NCBI GenBank assembly: GCA_000818095.1
Contig: CP009416.1
Span: 569,501 to 633,500, forward strand
Origin: Jeotgalibacillus malaysiensis
Lineage (GTDB): Bacteria; Bacillota; Bacilli; Bacillales; Jeotgalibacillaceae
Direction: 5' to 3'
DNA: 64,000 nt
Shown in pieces: positions 7,529-16,198 of the stretch. A program made the translations under genes and the position numbers. The notes below the pieces were generated by a model. That model was not told the origin of the DNA. It saw only the letters and a list, made by a program, of their open reading frames with translations, and did not search any database. Position 1 is the stretch's first letter, and each line of letters begins with the position of its first letter.

Positions 7529-8095
7529 TTAGTCTGAATGTTTCTTTGAGTTCGAACGATAGCGCTGCTTGTGCTTTTCGAGATAGTTGTTCGGATCCTT
7601 CTGAAAAGCTTTTAACTTTTTTAAATAAGCAACCTCAAGACGTAATAACTCGTTTTCTCTCTCTAATTCTTTTTCTCTGTTAGACGCTTCATTTTGATTA
7701 GAGGCTGTCTCGTTTTGACCATTCTTCTTTTTATCTGACATGGTTGATTGTCCTCTCGGGTTCTCTAGTGCTTCATAACCCCCTTCAAGGAACTTTTTCT
7801 TCCATTCGCCAATTAACGATGGGTTCGTTAGTCTAAATTGAAGGGCTGTTTCAGTTTGGGAAGCACCTGTTCTGTCCATAAAGCTTATTACATCCAGTTT
7901 AAATTGAACAGAATAAAATGCCTTTTTCTTTTTCTTCAACCCTTCTTCACCAAAGTGCCGATAGATATTCACCCAATTAAAGATCTGCGTTTTAGATTGA
8001 ATACCATGCTTACGTGCTAAAATTCTAATACCATGAGGACCGTTCAAATATTCTTTCACAATCATCAATTTAAACTTCTCATTGTATTTAACCAT
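7529..8095 (-). CDS. IS3-family OrfA (DNA-binding protein)
   Basis: A 188-residue helix-turn-helix protein with two Tc1/IS150-type HTH units (about residues 5-55 and 60-110, 'GIRILARKHGIQSKTQIFNW' and 'LDVISFMDRTGASQTETAL'). They are followed by a low-complexity linker and a C-terminal leucine-zipper-like coiled coil ('RENELLRLEVAYLKKL'). It binds the terminal repeats and forms the transposase with OrfB. The start lies 55 bases inside the right inverted repeat. Confidence 0.9.
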   Translation of the reverse strand: MVKYNEKFKLMIVKEYLNGPHGIRILARKHGIQSKTQIFNWVNIYRHFGEEGLKKKKKAFYSVQFKLDVISFMDRTGASQTETALQFRLTNPSLIGEWKKKFLEGGYEALENPRGQSTMSDKKKNGQNETASNQNEASNREKELERENELLRLEVAYLKKLKAFQKDPNNYLEKHKQRYRSNSKKHSD

Positions 8096-8174
8096 AATAA
8101 ATGCACCCCTAAAGTTAGTTTTTGAACTCTAACTTTAGGGGTGCACCACAACTCCGTCCCCGGTGTGCCGCTCC

Positions 8175-9344
8175 CTACAAAAACAACAACCCTGCAACAG
8201 CCCCGGTCAACACGACTACCCATGGCGGAAGCTTCCAGTATACAAGCATACTGAACAAGAAGGCCGCGAGTACGAAATGGATCGGTTCTAAGATAGAGCT
8301 TGTCCAGATTGGGAAGTAGAAGGCAGAGATCAGAATGCCGACTACTGCTGCGTTTACACCCATGAAGGCTGCTTTCATTTTCGGATTTGTTCGGAGTGCA
8401 TTCCAGAATGGGAGTGCCCCAAGGATTAGTAGAAATGCTGGAAGGAAGATCGCTGCAGTTGCAAGCAGTCCGCCTTGCCATCCACCGATCACTGCGCCAA
8501 TATAAGCTGCGAATGTGAACAATGGTCCAGGAACCGCCTGAGCAGCACCGTAACCGGCAAGGAATTCTTCTTCAGTGAGCCAGCCTGTTGGAACAAATTC
8601 ACGCTCCAGTAACGGAAGGACAACGTGTCCTCCACCAAACACGAGTGAACCTGAACGGTAAAAGCTGTCGAACATTGCAATCCAGTTTGCCGACGTTATT
8701 TCCCGGGCAATAGGCAAAACAGCCAGTAAAACAAAGAATAGTGTCAGAAAGGCTGCACCAAGCTTTTTAGATACCGGGAAAGTAAACTGAGGATTCTTTT
8801 CTGAAGTATCACCTTTAAACAGAAAGAACCCGGCAATTCCAGCAATCACAATAACTACGACCTGACTGATTGTTGTCTGCCACAGCAGTGTAACAGAAAG
8901 TGCGAGCAGCGCCATTGCTTTACGCTGGAGGTCAGGTGTCAGGTTCTTTGCCATTCCCATGATGGCATGTGCAACAACTGCTACAGCAACAATTTTCAGC
9001 CCCTGCAGCCATCCTGCATCTGCTACATCGAAGCTTGAGACGATCATGGCAAAGATGATTAATACAATGACAGATGGCATCGTAAATCCGATAAAGGAAA
9101 TAAGTCCGCCAAGCAGTCCGCCTCTCATCACCCCTATACCGATTCCTACCTGGGAACTTGCAGGTCCGGGAAGAAATTGACTGAGCGCGACCAGGTCGGC
9201 ATAGGTTTTATCAGACATCCATTTTCTTCTTTCAATATATTCATCTCTGAAATAACCAAGGTGGGCGATCGGTCCGCCGAATGAGGTTAATCCGAGACGG
9301 AGTGAAACGAGTAAGATTTCAAGTAATGATCCCTGACTTTTCAT
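8175..9344 (-). CDS. chrA: Chromate transporter, long-chain ChrA
   Basis: A 389-residue membrane protein with two homologous CHR halves. The N-terminal half has 'LTSFGGPIAHLGYFRDEYI' and 'LSQFLPGPASSQVGIGIG'; the C-terminal half has the matching 'FGGGHVVLPLLEREFV' and 'AAQAVPGPLFTFAAYIG'. Known members export chromate, lowering its toxicity; some may act on sulfate-like anions. GAAAGGAGAT precedes the ATG. It lies 13 bases downstream of a PadR-family gene, which suggests a padR-chrA operon, as often found for this family. The insertion sequence ends 25 bases beyond its stop codon. Confidence 0.9.
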   Translation of the reverse strand: MKSQGSLLEILLVSLRLGLTSFGGPIAHLGYFRDEYIERRKWMSDKTYADLVALSQFLPGPASSQVGIGIGVMRGGLLGGLISFIGFTMPSVIVLIIFAMIVSSFDVADAGWLQGLKIVAVAVVAHAIMGMAKNLTPDLQRKAMALLALSVTLLWQTTISQVVVIVIAGIAGFFLFKGDTSEKNPQFTFPVSKKLGAAFLTLFFVLLAVLPIAREITSANWIAMFDSFYRSGSLVFGGGHVVLPLLEREFVPTGWLTEEEFLAGYGAAQAVPGPLFTFAAYIGAVIGGWQGGLLATAAIFLPAFLLILGALPFWNALRTNPKMKAAFMGVNAAVVGILISAFYFPIWTSSILEPIHFVLAAFLFSMLVYWKLPPWVVVLTGAVAGLLFL

Positions 9345-9357
9345 TTGTATCTCCTTT

Positions 9358-9666
9358 CTAATCTTTAATTTCCTTAAAAAGTTCGTATGCTTTGGTGCGA
9401 GCTTCTTTTAATACTTCTGCACCACGCGGGGTGGCTGTGTAATACTTTCTAATGTGCCCGTCTACATTTTTTTCTTCTTTTAGGAGAAGTCCATCTGCTT
9501 CCATTGAATGGAGAATTGGATAAAGCGTGCCGGCGCTGATCTGATAACCATGCTCACGTAATTCCTCAGTCATCCAGGCACCGTAGATCGGATGTTCAAG
9601 TGCGTGGTGAAGAATATGGATCTGTATAAAACCAAGAAACAGTTTTCGCAGTACTTTATCATCCAT
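9358..9666 (-). CDS. PadR-family transcriptional regulator
   Basis: A 102-residue winged-helix regulator: 'HPIYGAWMTEELREHGYQI', 'AGTLYPILHSMEADGLL' and 'RKYYTATPRGAEVL' are the classic PadR signature. The start is taken as ATG 9666, nine bases after AAGGAG; in-frame codons further upstream would run through the operator-like palindromes. It is probably an autorepressor of the padR-chrA operon, with chromate or another effector releasing it; the effector is inference. Confidence 0.88.
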   Translation of the reverse strand: MDDKVLRKLFLGFIQIHILHHALEHPIYGAWMTEELREHGYQISAGTLYPILHSMEADGLLLKEEKNVDGHIRKYYTATPRGAEVLKEARTKAYELFKEIKD

Positions 9667-9680
9667 AAGCATATCTCCTT

Positions 9681-9715
9681 TTTGAAATCGTATTTCGATA
9701 TCGAAAATCGATATT
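9681..9715. promoter_or_regulatory. PadR operator-like palindromes
   Basis: TTTCGATATCGAAA (9693-9706) is a perfect dyad, flanked by the related half-sites GAAATCG and AAATCGATAT. It overlaps the region just upstream of the padR start, where an autoregulatory site is expected. Confidence 0.6.
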
Positions 9716-9789
9716 AGCATTTTAGCAGGGAGGATGTTCGTTTGTGAAGGGGTGGATGTGGATCTTAACATTAAATTTACAAAGTCCTA

Positions 9790-9818
9790 TAAAAAAGCCC
9801 CGCAATGTCTGCGGGACC
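9790..9818 (-). terminator. Intrinsic terminator of the DUF3243 gene
   Basis: On the minus strand CCCGCAGACATTGCGGGGCTTTTTT forms a stem with a T-tail directly after the DUF3243 stop. Confidence 0.8.
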
Positions 9819-9829
9819 TTAGCTGTTAA

Positions 9830-10138
9830 TTAGTTCGTTGATTGTGCCAGTCTTACGAGCATATGTGCGAGCTGGTGACGCTGTTCTTTATCGCCAAGCT
9901 TCCACAGTTCCTGAAGAAGCTTTTCTTCACGGTTACGGGGTTCTTCATTTTTAGCCAGGTAATCTCCGACTCTTTCAGCGCCTTTTGCTAGCGCTTCTTC
10001 GCCGAGGCCGAGTTTTTCACCTTTAGATACCTGGTCACCTAAGTAATCTTTAAAGCGGTCAAAGCTTTGTAAAATCTCTTCTTTCTTTTCAGGCTCAGTC
10101 TGACGTGCTTCTTTTTCTACTTTGTTTTCGATATCCAT
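9830..10138 (-). CDS. DUF3243 family protein
   Basis: A 102-residue acidic, Lys/Glu-rich helical protein matching the DUF3243 (YmfJ-like) family: 'FDRFKDYLGDQVSKGEKLGL', then 'AERVGDYLAKNEEPRNREEK' and 'LGDKEQRHQLAHMLVRL'. Its function is unknown. No membrane segment or signal peptide is seen. AGGAGG precedes the ATG. A SigB-type promoter lies 45 bases upstream, suggesting stress control like ytxH. It is divergent from moeB. Confidence 0.8.
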   Translation of the reverse strand: MDIENKVEKEARQTEPEKKEEILQSFDRFKDYLGDQVSKGEKLGLGEEALAKGAERVGDYLAKNEEPRNREEKLLQELWKLGDKEQRHQLAHMLVRLAQSTN

Positions 10139-10182
10139 GATAAAACCTCCTGTAAAAATTTACTTCTTGTTCTAGTTGGTGG

Positions 10183-10207
10183 TTTCCCGTGTCACATTCT
10201 TTTAAAC
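10183..10207 (-). promoter_or_regulatory. SigB-type promoter for the DUF3243 gene
   Basis: On the minus strand GTTTAA (10207-10202), a 13-base spacer and GGGAAA (10188-10183) fit the SigB form GTTTAA-N12-15-GGGWAW. Confidence 0.65.
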
Positions 10208-10249
10208 ATCAGTAAAAATAAGAATTATATGAATTATTAAGCCATTACC

Positions 10250-10278
10250 TTGTCGTAACATGTAATAACTGCTATCTT
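10250..10278 (+). promoter_or_regulatory. Possible SigA promoter of moeB
   Basis: TTGTCG, a 17-base spacer and TATCTT lie 36 bases before the moeB start. Each hexamer matches the consensus at four positions. Confidence 0.4.
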
Positions 10279-10314
10279 AGTAAAAAACTAATTTGCAAGA
10301 AGGGGGCGGATCAG

Positions 10315-11337
10315 TTGCAGCAGGACCGATACTCACGACAGGAGCTTTTTAAGCCGATCGGGTCTCCCGGCCAGGAAGAACTCAGCCGGAAGCATGTACT
10401 CGTTATTGGCGCTGGTGCGCTCGGCACAGGGGCTTCAGAAGCACTGGTAAGAGCCGGTGTTGGTAAGATCACAATTATTGATAGAGACTACGTTGAATGG
10501 AGTAATCTTCAGCGTCAGTCATTATATAGTGAAGAAGATGCGCGCAGAAAGATGCCAAAAGCGATCGCTGCTAAATACAGACTTGAGCAGGTCAACAGCT
10601 ATGTGGAGATTCAGGCAGTTGTAGCGGATATCACATATGAGGATCTGCTGAAGTATGCAGAAAAAAGTGACTTGATGATTGATGCAACCGACAACTTTGA
10701 AACGAGGTTTGTCATTAATGATGTAGCACAAAAATTAGCGCTGCCGTGGATTTATGGCGCATGTGTCGGCAGTACGGGTATGAGTTTCACGGTTGTACCG
10801 GGTGTTACACCGTGCTTTAACTGTCTGTGGGAGACGACTCCCCCAACCGGTCAGACGTGTGATACAGCAGGCATCATTAGCCCGGCTGTGACGATGGTGA
10901 CGGCTCACCAGACAGCAGACGCATTAAAGATTCTGAGTGGAAATACTGAAGCGCTCAGCGGAAAGCTTGTTACATTTGATGTGTGGCAGAATGATTATCA
11001 GGCAGTGGGTGTAGCAAGACTGAAGAAATCAGCTTGTCCATCATGCGGAGAAGAGCCGACTTATCCATATTTATCAATGGAAACGGCGATGAAAACGGCT
11101 GTGTTATGCGGACGCGATACTGTACAGATCAGACCGGCTGAAAAAAAGAATGTGGATCTTGGCGATTTACATACAATCTTTTCAACGCAGGGGCTGCCTG
11201 TTCAATACAATCAGTTTCTGATCAGTATTACATTTGATCCTTATAGAATGGTGATCTTTAAAGATGGACGCGTACTGATTCATGGAACGAATGACAAAAC
11301 TGAAGCTAAAAAAGTGTACCATCGAGTGTTCAGCTGA
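10315..11337 (+). CDS. moeB: ThiF/MoeB family adenylyltransferase, probably MoeB
   Basis: A 340-residue E1-like enzyme that adenylates the C-terminal Gly-Gly of a sulfur-carrier protein. GAGALG (32-37) binds ATP; 'SNLQRQSLY' and 'IDATDNFETRF' are typical. Two zinc-binding pairs appear as C167-F-N-C170 and C241-P-S-C244, and C182 in T-C-D-T-A-G is the position after which G-I-I-S-P follows in the family. About 80 residues extend beyond the E1 domain. The start is TTG after AGAAGGGGGC. ThiF is the alternative, but the moa/moe genes that follow and moaD at 15.4 kb favour MoaD activation in molybdopterin synthesis. Confidence 0.8.
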   Translation: MQQDRYSRQELFKPIGSPGQEELSRKHVLVIGAGALGTGASEALVRAGVGKITIIDRDYVEWSNLQRQSLYSEEDARRKMPKAIAAKYRLEQVNSYVEIQAVVADITYEDLLKYAEKSDLMIDATDNFETRFVINDVAQKLALPWIYGACVGSTGMSFTVVPGVTPCFNCLWETTPPTGQTCDTAGIISPAVTMVTAHQTADALKILSGNTEALSGKLVTFDVWQNDYQAVGVARLKKSACPSCGEEPTYPYLSMETAMKTAVLCGRDTVQIRPAEKKNVDLGDLHTIFSTQGLPVQYNQFLISITFDPYRMVIFKDGRVLIHGTNDKTEAKKVYHRVFS

Positions 11338-11340
11338 GAA

Positions 11341-11382
11341 TAAGCGGATTCCCATATGTATCTCAGGGGAATCCGCTTTTTA
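11341..11382 (+). terminator. Intrinsic terminator of moeB
   Basis: AAGCGGATTCCC pairs with GGGAATCCGCTT and a T-run follows. Confidence 0.85.
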
Positions 11383-11464
11383 TGATGCGCTTTGAAGTGC
11401 TGTGTTTTCACAAATCGATTAAGGGAATGGTAAGATTAACTTATAGTATAAGCAGAAAGAAGAT

Positions 11465-12598
11465 ATGACCATGACTAAGATTATTTACTTTATCATTATC
11501 GTGACATTTATTGATACATTCATTCAGCTGCCTGTGATGACGCCTTATGCGATCAGCCTGGGTGCAACTGAAACAATGGCCGGTCTGATTATTGCTGTTT
11601 ATTCAGCTTTGAATGTCGTCGGTAATATCGCAGGCGGTTATGCAGTGGACCGATATGGCAGGAAGCCGGTTCTGGTAATAGGAACAGTGCTTTCTGCTGC
11701 GGTTCTTTTATTTTATCCGCTGGCACAGGATGTAGGACAATTGCTTGCAGTCAGAGCGGTTCATGGCATCGTTAGTGGTATTTTGATCCCCTGTGTGTTT
11801 GCGATAGCCGGTGATTACGCGGCGAAAAGAAGCACAAAACCAATGGCATATATCGGTGCCGGAATTGGGAGTGCAGCAATTTTGGGACCGGCAGCAGGCG
11901 GGATACTTGCTGCTAATGGTTTGACGGATGCAGTGTTCTATTCAGTAGCAGTTCTTTTTGCAATCTGTATTTGGCTTACAGTCAGGTATGTGTCCGAGTC
12001 TTTTAGGGAAAGAGAGAGAAGAGTTGTGAAGGGCGCACCGATTATGGAGTTGCTCAGGCATAAAAAGCTGCAGCAGGCCTCGCTCGCAGCGTTTGCGCTG
12101 ATGGTCAGCAACGGTACGCTTGCATTTGCACTGCCGTTAAAAGCAGAGGACCTTGGACTGACGCAGGCTTCTGCCGGCATCTGGCTAAGCGTATTTGGTG
12201 TCACAGCAGTGATTATTTTTGTGACTAAGCTGAATAAGATCTATGACCTTTATACGTCAGAAAAGCTGACAGGAACAGGGCTAATTACAATCGGTTTGAT
12301 TCTTGGTCTGATTCAGTGGGTTACACTGCCCGGGATCGTTCCGGTGCTGATGTTTATTTACGGGATTGGATTTGCCCTGATTTTCCCATCTATGAATCAG
12401 ATGGTGACAGATATGTCCAACAAAGCAACAAGGGGGAAGGCATTCGGGATTTTTTACTCGTTCTTTTCAGGAGGGGTAGTTGCCGGGTCCAGCTTAGCAG
12501 GCTTTGTCAGTGAACAAGCAGGCCTGCCGTTTGCCGGCGGCGCTGCTTTGATTCTGACAGTCAGTCTTACCTTTATTGCAATTGGCAGACTGCATTAA
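11465..12598 (+). CDS. MFS transporter
   Basis: A 377-residue major facilitator with about 12 membrane helices. The loop 2-3 motif '[17 protein letters not shown]' is the MFS signature, and '[18 protein letters not shown]' resembles helix 4 of drug:H+ antiporters. The substrate is unknown. The start at 11465 has only a weak AAGAAG upstream; an ATG two codons later is possible. Its last codons overlap the convergent moaC stop by four bases. Its place inside the molybdenum-cofactor island may be accidental. Confidence 0.8.
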   Translation: MTMTKIIYFIIIVTFIDTFIQLPVMTPYAISLGATETMAGLIIAVYSALNVVGNIAGGYAVDRYGRKPVLVIGTVLSAAVLLFYPLAQDVGQLLAVRAVHGIVSGILIPCVFAIAGDYAAKRSTKPMAYIGAGIGSAAILGPAAGGILAANGLTDAVFYSVAVLFAICIWLTVRYVSESFRERERRVVKGAPIMELLRHKKLQQASLAAFALMVSNGTLAFALPLKAEDLGLTQASAGIWLSVFGVTAVIIFVTKLNKIYDLYTSEKLTGTGLITIGLILGLIQWVTLPGIVPVLMFIYGIGFALIFPSMNQMVTDMSNKATRGKAFGIFYSFFSGGVVAGSSLAGFVSEQAGLPFAGGAALILTVSLTFIAIGRLH

Positions 12599-13095
12599 AG
12601 CTTCATCTCTGGGCTTCTGTCACGCTTGAAATCACCGTTTTTTCCACCGGTTTTCTCTGCGAGGAAGGTTGGACCAATCACCATACCTTTATCAGAAGCC
12701 TTGCACATATCATAGATCGTCAGGGCGCACACTGAAGCGGCTGTGAGTGCTTCCATTTCAACGCCTGTGCTACCTTTTGTTTTGACTGAAGCTGAGATTT
12801 TCAGTTCATAGCGTGAAGTAATATCCCATTCAAACGTGAGGTCAATGCCGCTTAAAGAAAGCGGATGACACATCGGGATAATGGTTGACGTCTGTTTGGC
12901 AGCCATAATACCCGCTACCTGTGCAACTGCGAGTACGTCGCCTTTTTTGGATGTGCCGTTTTGAATATGCTGATAGATTTCTTCATTTACAACAATGCTT
13001 GAATGCGCCACTGCGATTCTGACGGTTTCCTGTTTTTCTGAAATATCGACCATTCTGGCGCGGCCCTGGTCATTAAAATGTGTTAAATCTGACAC
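12595..13095 (-). CDS. moaC: Cyclic pyranopterin monophosphate synthase MoaC
   Basis: A 166-residue MoaC, which converts the MoaA product (a GTP-derived 8-cyclo intermediate) to cyclic pyranopterin monophosphate. Diagnostic segments are '[14 protein letters not shown]', '[20 protein letters not shown]', '[10 protein letters not shown]' and '[20 protein letters not shown]'. I choose GTG 13095, which has AGGTGAT close upstream; the in-frame GTG at 13104 overlaps it. moaC stands alone on the minus strand, divergent by 60 bases from moeA, unlike the other cofactor genes, so the two sides probably share a regulatory region. Confidence 0.93.
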   Translation of the reverse strand: MSDLTHFNDQGRARMVDISEKQETVRIAVAHSSIVVNEEIYQHIQNGTSKKGDVLAVAQVAGIMAAKQTSTIIPMCHPLSLSGIDLTFEWDITSRYELKISASVKTKGSTGVEMEALTAASVCALTIYDMCKASDKGMVIGPTFLAEKTGGKNGDFKRDRSPEMKL

Positions 13096-13155
13096 TGCGA
13101 TCACCTCATTAAATTAATATATCTATTGTAGCACGACCTGAAAGGAGCAAATAAA

Positions 13156-14412
13156 ATGGTAGAACAACGTAAACCGATTCCCGTTGCTGAAGCGGTTCAG
13201 CGCGTAATCGACAAACAAGTTTTTTCTAAAACAGAAAAAGTACATATTGAGAAAGCACTCGGCAGAAGGCTCGCTGAAGATTTGGTCGCTACGCATGCAG
13301 TGCCGCCTTTTGACCGTTCACCCTATGACGGATTTGCGGTCCGCTCTGCAGACACTAAAAAAGCTTCGAGAGAAAACCCGGTTGATTTTAACGTAACAGA
13401 AACGATTGGTGCCGGAGCTGTGCAAAGTATGCCGGTTGGAGCATTTGAAGCAGCCCGGATCATGACTGGTGCAATGATGCCCGCTGAGTGCGATGCAGTG
13501 GTCATGCTGGAGCTGACGTCAGAGCCTGAACCTGGTGTGATGCGCCTTAAGCGTGCATTTAATAAAGGAGATAATATTTCTTTTAAGGGTGAGGATGCCG
13601 TGGAAGGCACCGTACTCGTTGAAAAAGGAACACTGATCAACCCCGGAACCATTGCACTCCTCGCAACCTTTGGATATGAATACATAACGGTTGCCGTTAA
13701 ACCGGTTGTCGGGCTACTTGCAACCGGATCTGAACTGCTTGAAGTAGGTGAGCCGCTTGAACCGGGCAAAATCAGAAACAGCAATGCGCTGATGGCAGCT
13801 GCTCAAATCGAAAGAGCCGGAGCAGAAGTGAAAATGCTCGGTAAGCTGTCAGATGACCTTGAAGCATGCTATGAGTCAGTAAGAAAAGCGATGCAGGAAG
13901 TGGATATTCTGATTACAACAGGCGGGGTATCAGTTGGCGACTTTGATTTTCTGCCGGAAGTCTATAAGCGTCTTGAGGCAGAGGTGCTATTTAATAAAGT
14001 TGCAATGCGTCCGGGAAGTGTCACAACCGTTGCCCATAAAGACGGACAATTTTTATTCGGACTTTCAGGAAATCCTTCTGCCTGCTACGTCGGCTTTGAG
14101 CTTTTCACAAGACCTGTGATTCAGCAGATGCTCGGGAATCCAAAGCCGCATTTACCACTGGAGGATGCAGTACTCGGAGCCGACTTTACAAAACCAAATC
14201 CGTTTACGCGCTTTGTCAGAGGGACGCTTGCGATCAGAAATGGTCAGCTTGAAGCGAGCCCGTCAGGTTTTAATAAATCAAGTGCAGTCAGCTCACTTGC
14301 TGCAACGAATTGTCTAATCGTTCTGCCTGGCGGAACAAGAGGGTTTACAGCAGGGGATCATGTAAAAGTAGCACTTCTTGAAACAGCTGAAAGCAGTGAA
14401 ATGCCTTGGTAA
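13156..14412 (+). CDS. moeA: Molybdopterin molybdotransferase MoeA
   Basis: A 418-residue MoeA, which inserts molybdenum into adenylated molybdopterin. The MoeA N-domain ('PPFDRSPYDGFAVRSADT', 'MTGAMMPAECDAVVMLE') is followed by the MoCF/MogA-like domain ('PGKIRNSNALMAAA', 'TTGGVSVGDFDFLPE', 'FGLSGNPSACYVGFE') and the C-terminal MoeA_C domain. AAAGGAG precedes the ATG. It opens a seven-gene operon; its TAA shares a base with the mobB ATG (TAATG), showing translational coupling. Confidence 0.95.
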   Translation: MVEQRKPIPVAEAVQRVIDKQVFSKTEKVHIEKALGRRLAEDLVATHAVPPFDRSPYDGFAVRSADTKKASRENPVDFNVTETIGAGAVQSMPVGAFEAARIMTGAMMPAECDAVVMLELTSEPEPGVMRLKRAFNKGDNISFKGEDAVEGTVLVEKGTLINPGTIALLATFGYEYITVAVKPVVGLLATGSELLEVGEPLEPGKIRNSNALMAAAQIERAGAEVKMLGKLSDDLEACYESVRKAMQEVDILITTGGVSVGDFDFLPEVYKRLEAEVLFNKVAMRPGSVTTVAHKDGQFLFGLSGNPSACYVGFELFTRPVIQQMLGNPKPHLPLEDAVLGADFTKPNPFTRFVRGTLAIRNGQLEASPSGFNKSSAVSSLAATNCLIVLPGGTRGFTAGDHVKVALLETAESSEMPW

Positions 14413-14921
14413 TGCCTATTTTGCAAGTCGTAGGCTATCAGAACAGCGGGAAGACGACTGTGATGAATCAATTATTGAAGGCGGTTGCAGAAAATGGTCT
14501 GAAGGCTGGAACGATTAAACACCATGGTCATGGCGGTGTCCCTGACTATCACCATTCCGGGAAAGACAGCAGCCGCCATTTTCAGGCAGGTGCTGCAATC
14601 AGCGCAGTAGAAGGAGAAGGGGCAATTGTGATAGAGTCAGAGAACGGATTGTCAGATTTAGAGAGTCTGCTCACTTTTTACAGCACCCTCCCTCTTCATG
14701 TTATTCTTGTAGAAGGATATAAAAGAGAGTCGTACAGCAAAGTCATTGTCATTCGAAACGAAAAAGACAGCACACTGCTCGATCAGTGTGAAAATATAGC
14801 AGCAGTCATTACTGAAGTGCCGATTCACCGTCCGGATTTGAACGTATTTACATTTCAGGACGTGTCAGGTTATACAGGCTGGTTTAATAACTGGTTAAAG
14901 GAGTGTCAAAGCGATGTTTGA
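14412..14921 (+). CDS. mobB: Molybdopterin-guanine dinucleotide adapter MobB
   Basis: A 169-residue P-loop GTP-binding protein that assists MobA in making the guanine dinucleotide cofactor. Walker A is G-Y-Q-N-S-G-K-T-T (residues 8-16); 'IKHHGHGG', the conserved 'DSSRHFQAGA' and 'VEGYKRESYSKVIVIR' are family hallmarks. ATG 14412 overlaps the moeA stop; a TTG at 14406 in frame is less likely. The 3' end overlaps moaE by eight bases. Confidence 0.93.
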   Translation: MPILQVVGYQNSGKTTVMNQLLKAVAENGLKAGTIKHHGHGGVPDYHHSGKDSSRHFQAGAAISAVEGEGAIVIESENGLSDLESLLTFYSTLPLHVILVEGYKRESYSKVIVIRNEKDSTLLDQCENIAAVITEVPIHRPDLNVFTFQDVSGYTGWFNNWLKECQSDV

Positions 14922-15363
14922 AGTTACATCTGAGCCGCTGTCGATTGAAGCGATCTCACAGAAAGTAGTACGTCCTGAGGCGGGCGCAGTCGTTACATTT
15001 ACAGGAACAGTCAGAGAGTTCACTAAAGGGAAACGTACGCTGTATCTGACCTATGAAGCGTATGCTTCTATGGCGGAAAAGCAGCTTAAAAAAATTGGAG
15101 ATGAAATCGCTTCACGCTGGCCGGATGCTGTAACAGCGATCTCGCACAGAACCGGAAAACTAGGCATCTCTGATATTGCAGTTGTGATCGCCGTGTCCAC
15201 ACCTCATAGAAAAGATGCTTATGAGGCAAATGAATATGCGATTGAACGGATCAAGCAGATTGTACCTATCTGGAAAAAAGAGAAGTGGGAAGACGGGGAA
15301 GAATGGATTGGTGATCAGCTCGAAACCAATGCCGGCGTTCCTGAAAAGGAGGAAATGAAATGA
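14914..15363 (+). CDS. moaE: Molybdopterin synthase catalytic subunit MoaE
   Basis: A 149-residue large subunit of molybdopterin synthase, which uses MoaD thiocarboxylate to put the dithiolene sulfurs into the pterin. 'GAVVTFTGTVREFTKGKRT', 'LTYEAYASMAEKQL', 'HRTGKLGISDIAVVIAVSTPH', 'VPIWKKEKWEDG' and the catalytic Lys region are all present. It overlaps mobB upstream and moaD downstream by four bases. Confidence 0.95.
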   Translation: MFEVTSEPLSIEAISQKVVRPEAGAVVTFTGTVREFTKGKRTLYLTYEAYASMAEKQLKKIGDEIASRWPDAVTAISHRTGKLGISDIAVVIAVSTPHRKDAYEANEYAIERIKQIVPIWKKEKWEDGEEWIGDQLETNAGVPEKEEMK

Positions 15364-15590
15364 TTAAAGTAAATTGTTTTGCTCACCTGAAGGAGCTTGC
15401 AGGCGGCAATCATATTGAGATTGACCGTCAGGAGATGACAGTGAAAGAACTGCTTGAAGAAGTACAGAAGCAGTATCAGATACAGTCTGACAGCATTTTA
15501 GTGGCAATCAATGAAGAGTATGCGCTACCTGAAGATCAGGTAACAGAGCGTGATACAGTGGCGCTGATCCCTCCGGTAAGTGGGGGGTGA
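15360..15590 (+). CDS. moaD: Molybdopterin synthase sulfur carrier MoaD
   Basis: A 76-residue ubiquitin-fold sulfur carrier ending in 'LIPPVSGG'. The terminal Gly-Gly is adenylated by MoeB and then thiocarboxylated. It overlaps moaE and mobA by four bases each. Confidence 0.94.
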   Translation: MIKVNCFAHLKELAGGNHIEIDRQEMTVKELLEEVQKQYQIQSDSILVAINEEYALPEDQVTERDTVALIPPVSGG

Positions 15591-16198
15591 AGATACTCGG
15601 AGCTGTCATGGCAGGCGGAGAATCACGGCGATTTGGACGTCCGAAAGCCTTTGCCACCTGGAGGGACAGCCGCTTTTATGAAAGAGCTGTGACAGCACTT
15701 GAGTCTGTGTGTGATGAAGTCGTGCTGTCTGTCAGAGAAGACCAGTTGAATGACTTTCCTGATTTTACAGGCAAACTTGTGACAGATCTCACACCTTATC
15801 AATCGCGCGGACCGTTGGGCGGATTATATGCACTGATGTCTCAAACGGATGCTGACATTTTAGTCACGCTGCCATGTGACATGCCGATTTTTCAAAAAGA
15901 GGATACGAAACGGATGCTGTCCGCTTTTGGAAAGCACCAGGCGCTTGTGCCTTCAGTAAACGGCAGGCTGCAGCCGCTGTCAGCGATATATTCATACAGT
16001 TGTCTGCCGGTGGTTAAAGCGCAGCTTGAAGCAGGTAACTTCCGGATGAGAAGCTTTTATGATCAGATTGACTGGATAGACATGCCGCACACTGAACTTC
16101 AGATCAGTGAAGAAGCCTTCAGCAATATTAACGACCAGGAGGCATACAGGCAATTATTACAGCACGCACAGAGGAGGACAACGGATGGAACCGATTAA
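15587..16198 (+). CDS. mobA: Molybdenum cofactor guanylyltransferase MobA
   Basis: A 203-residue nucleotidyltransferase that joins GMP to the molybdenum pterin, giving the bis-MGD cofactor that formate dehydrogenase needs. The G-loop '[16 protein letters not shown]' and '[11 protein letters not shown]' match MobA. GTG 15587 overlaps the moaD stop. Its last 14 bases overlap the moaA start region. Confidence 0.93.
   Translation: MKILGAVMAGGESRRFGRPKAFATWRDSRFYERAVTALESVCDEVVLSVREDQLNDFPDFTGKLVTDLTPYQSRGPLGGLYALMSQTDADILVTLPCDMPIFQKEDTKRMLSAFGKHQALVPSVNGRLQPLSAIYSYSCLPVVKAQLEAGNFRMRSFYDQIDWIDMPHTELQISEEAFSNINDQEAYRQLLQHAQRRTTDGTD

Larger units (their letters stand above)
6672..8150 (-). mobile_element. 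IS3-family (IS150-like) insertion sequence
   Basis: A 1479-bp element. The left end TGATGTGACCCCCAAAAGTTAG and the complement of the right end, TGTGGTGCACCCCTAAAGTTAG, align without gaps, giving imperfect terminal inverted repeats of about 25 bp that begin with TG. It carries orfA and orfB on the minus strand. ACT stands at both outer edges (6669-6671 and 8151-8153), a possible 3-bp target duplication, although three bases can match by chance. It sits between ytxH and chrA and breaks no visible gene. Both frames are intact, so it may be active. Confidence 0.85.

Noticed and set aside
8065-8481. 138-residue minus-strand frame overlapping the IS end and chrA
   Set aside because: It runs inside chrA in another frame and across the IS inverted repeat; composition is unlike a protein.
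16107-16184. Longer MoaA beginning inside mobA
   Set aside because: No ribosome binding site is present, and the added residues do not belong to the family; GAGGAGG sits before ATG 16185.
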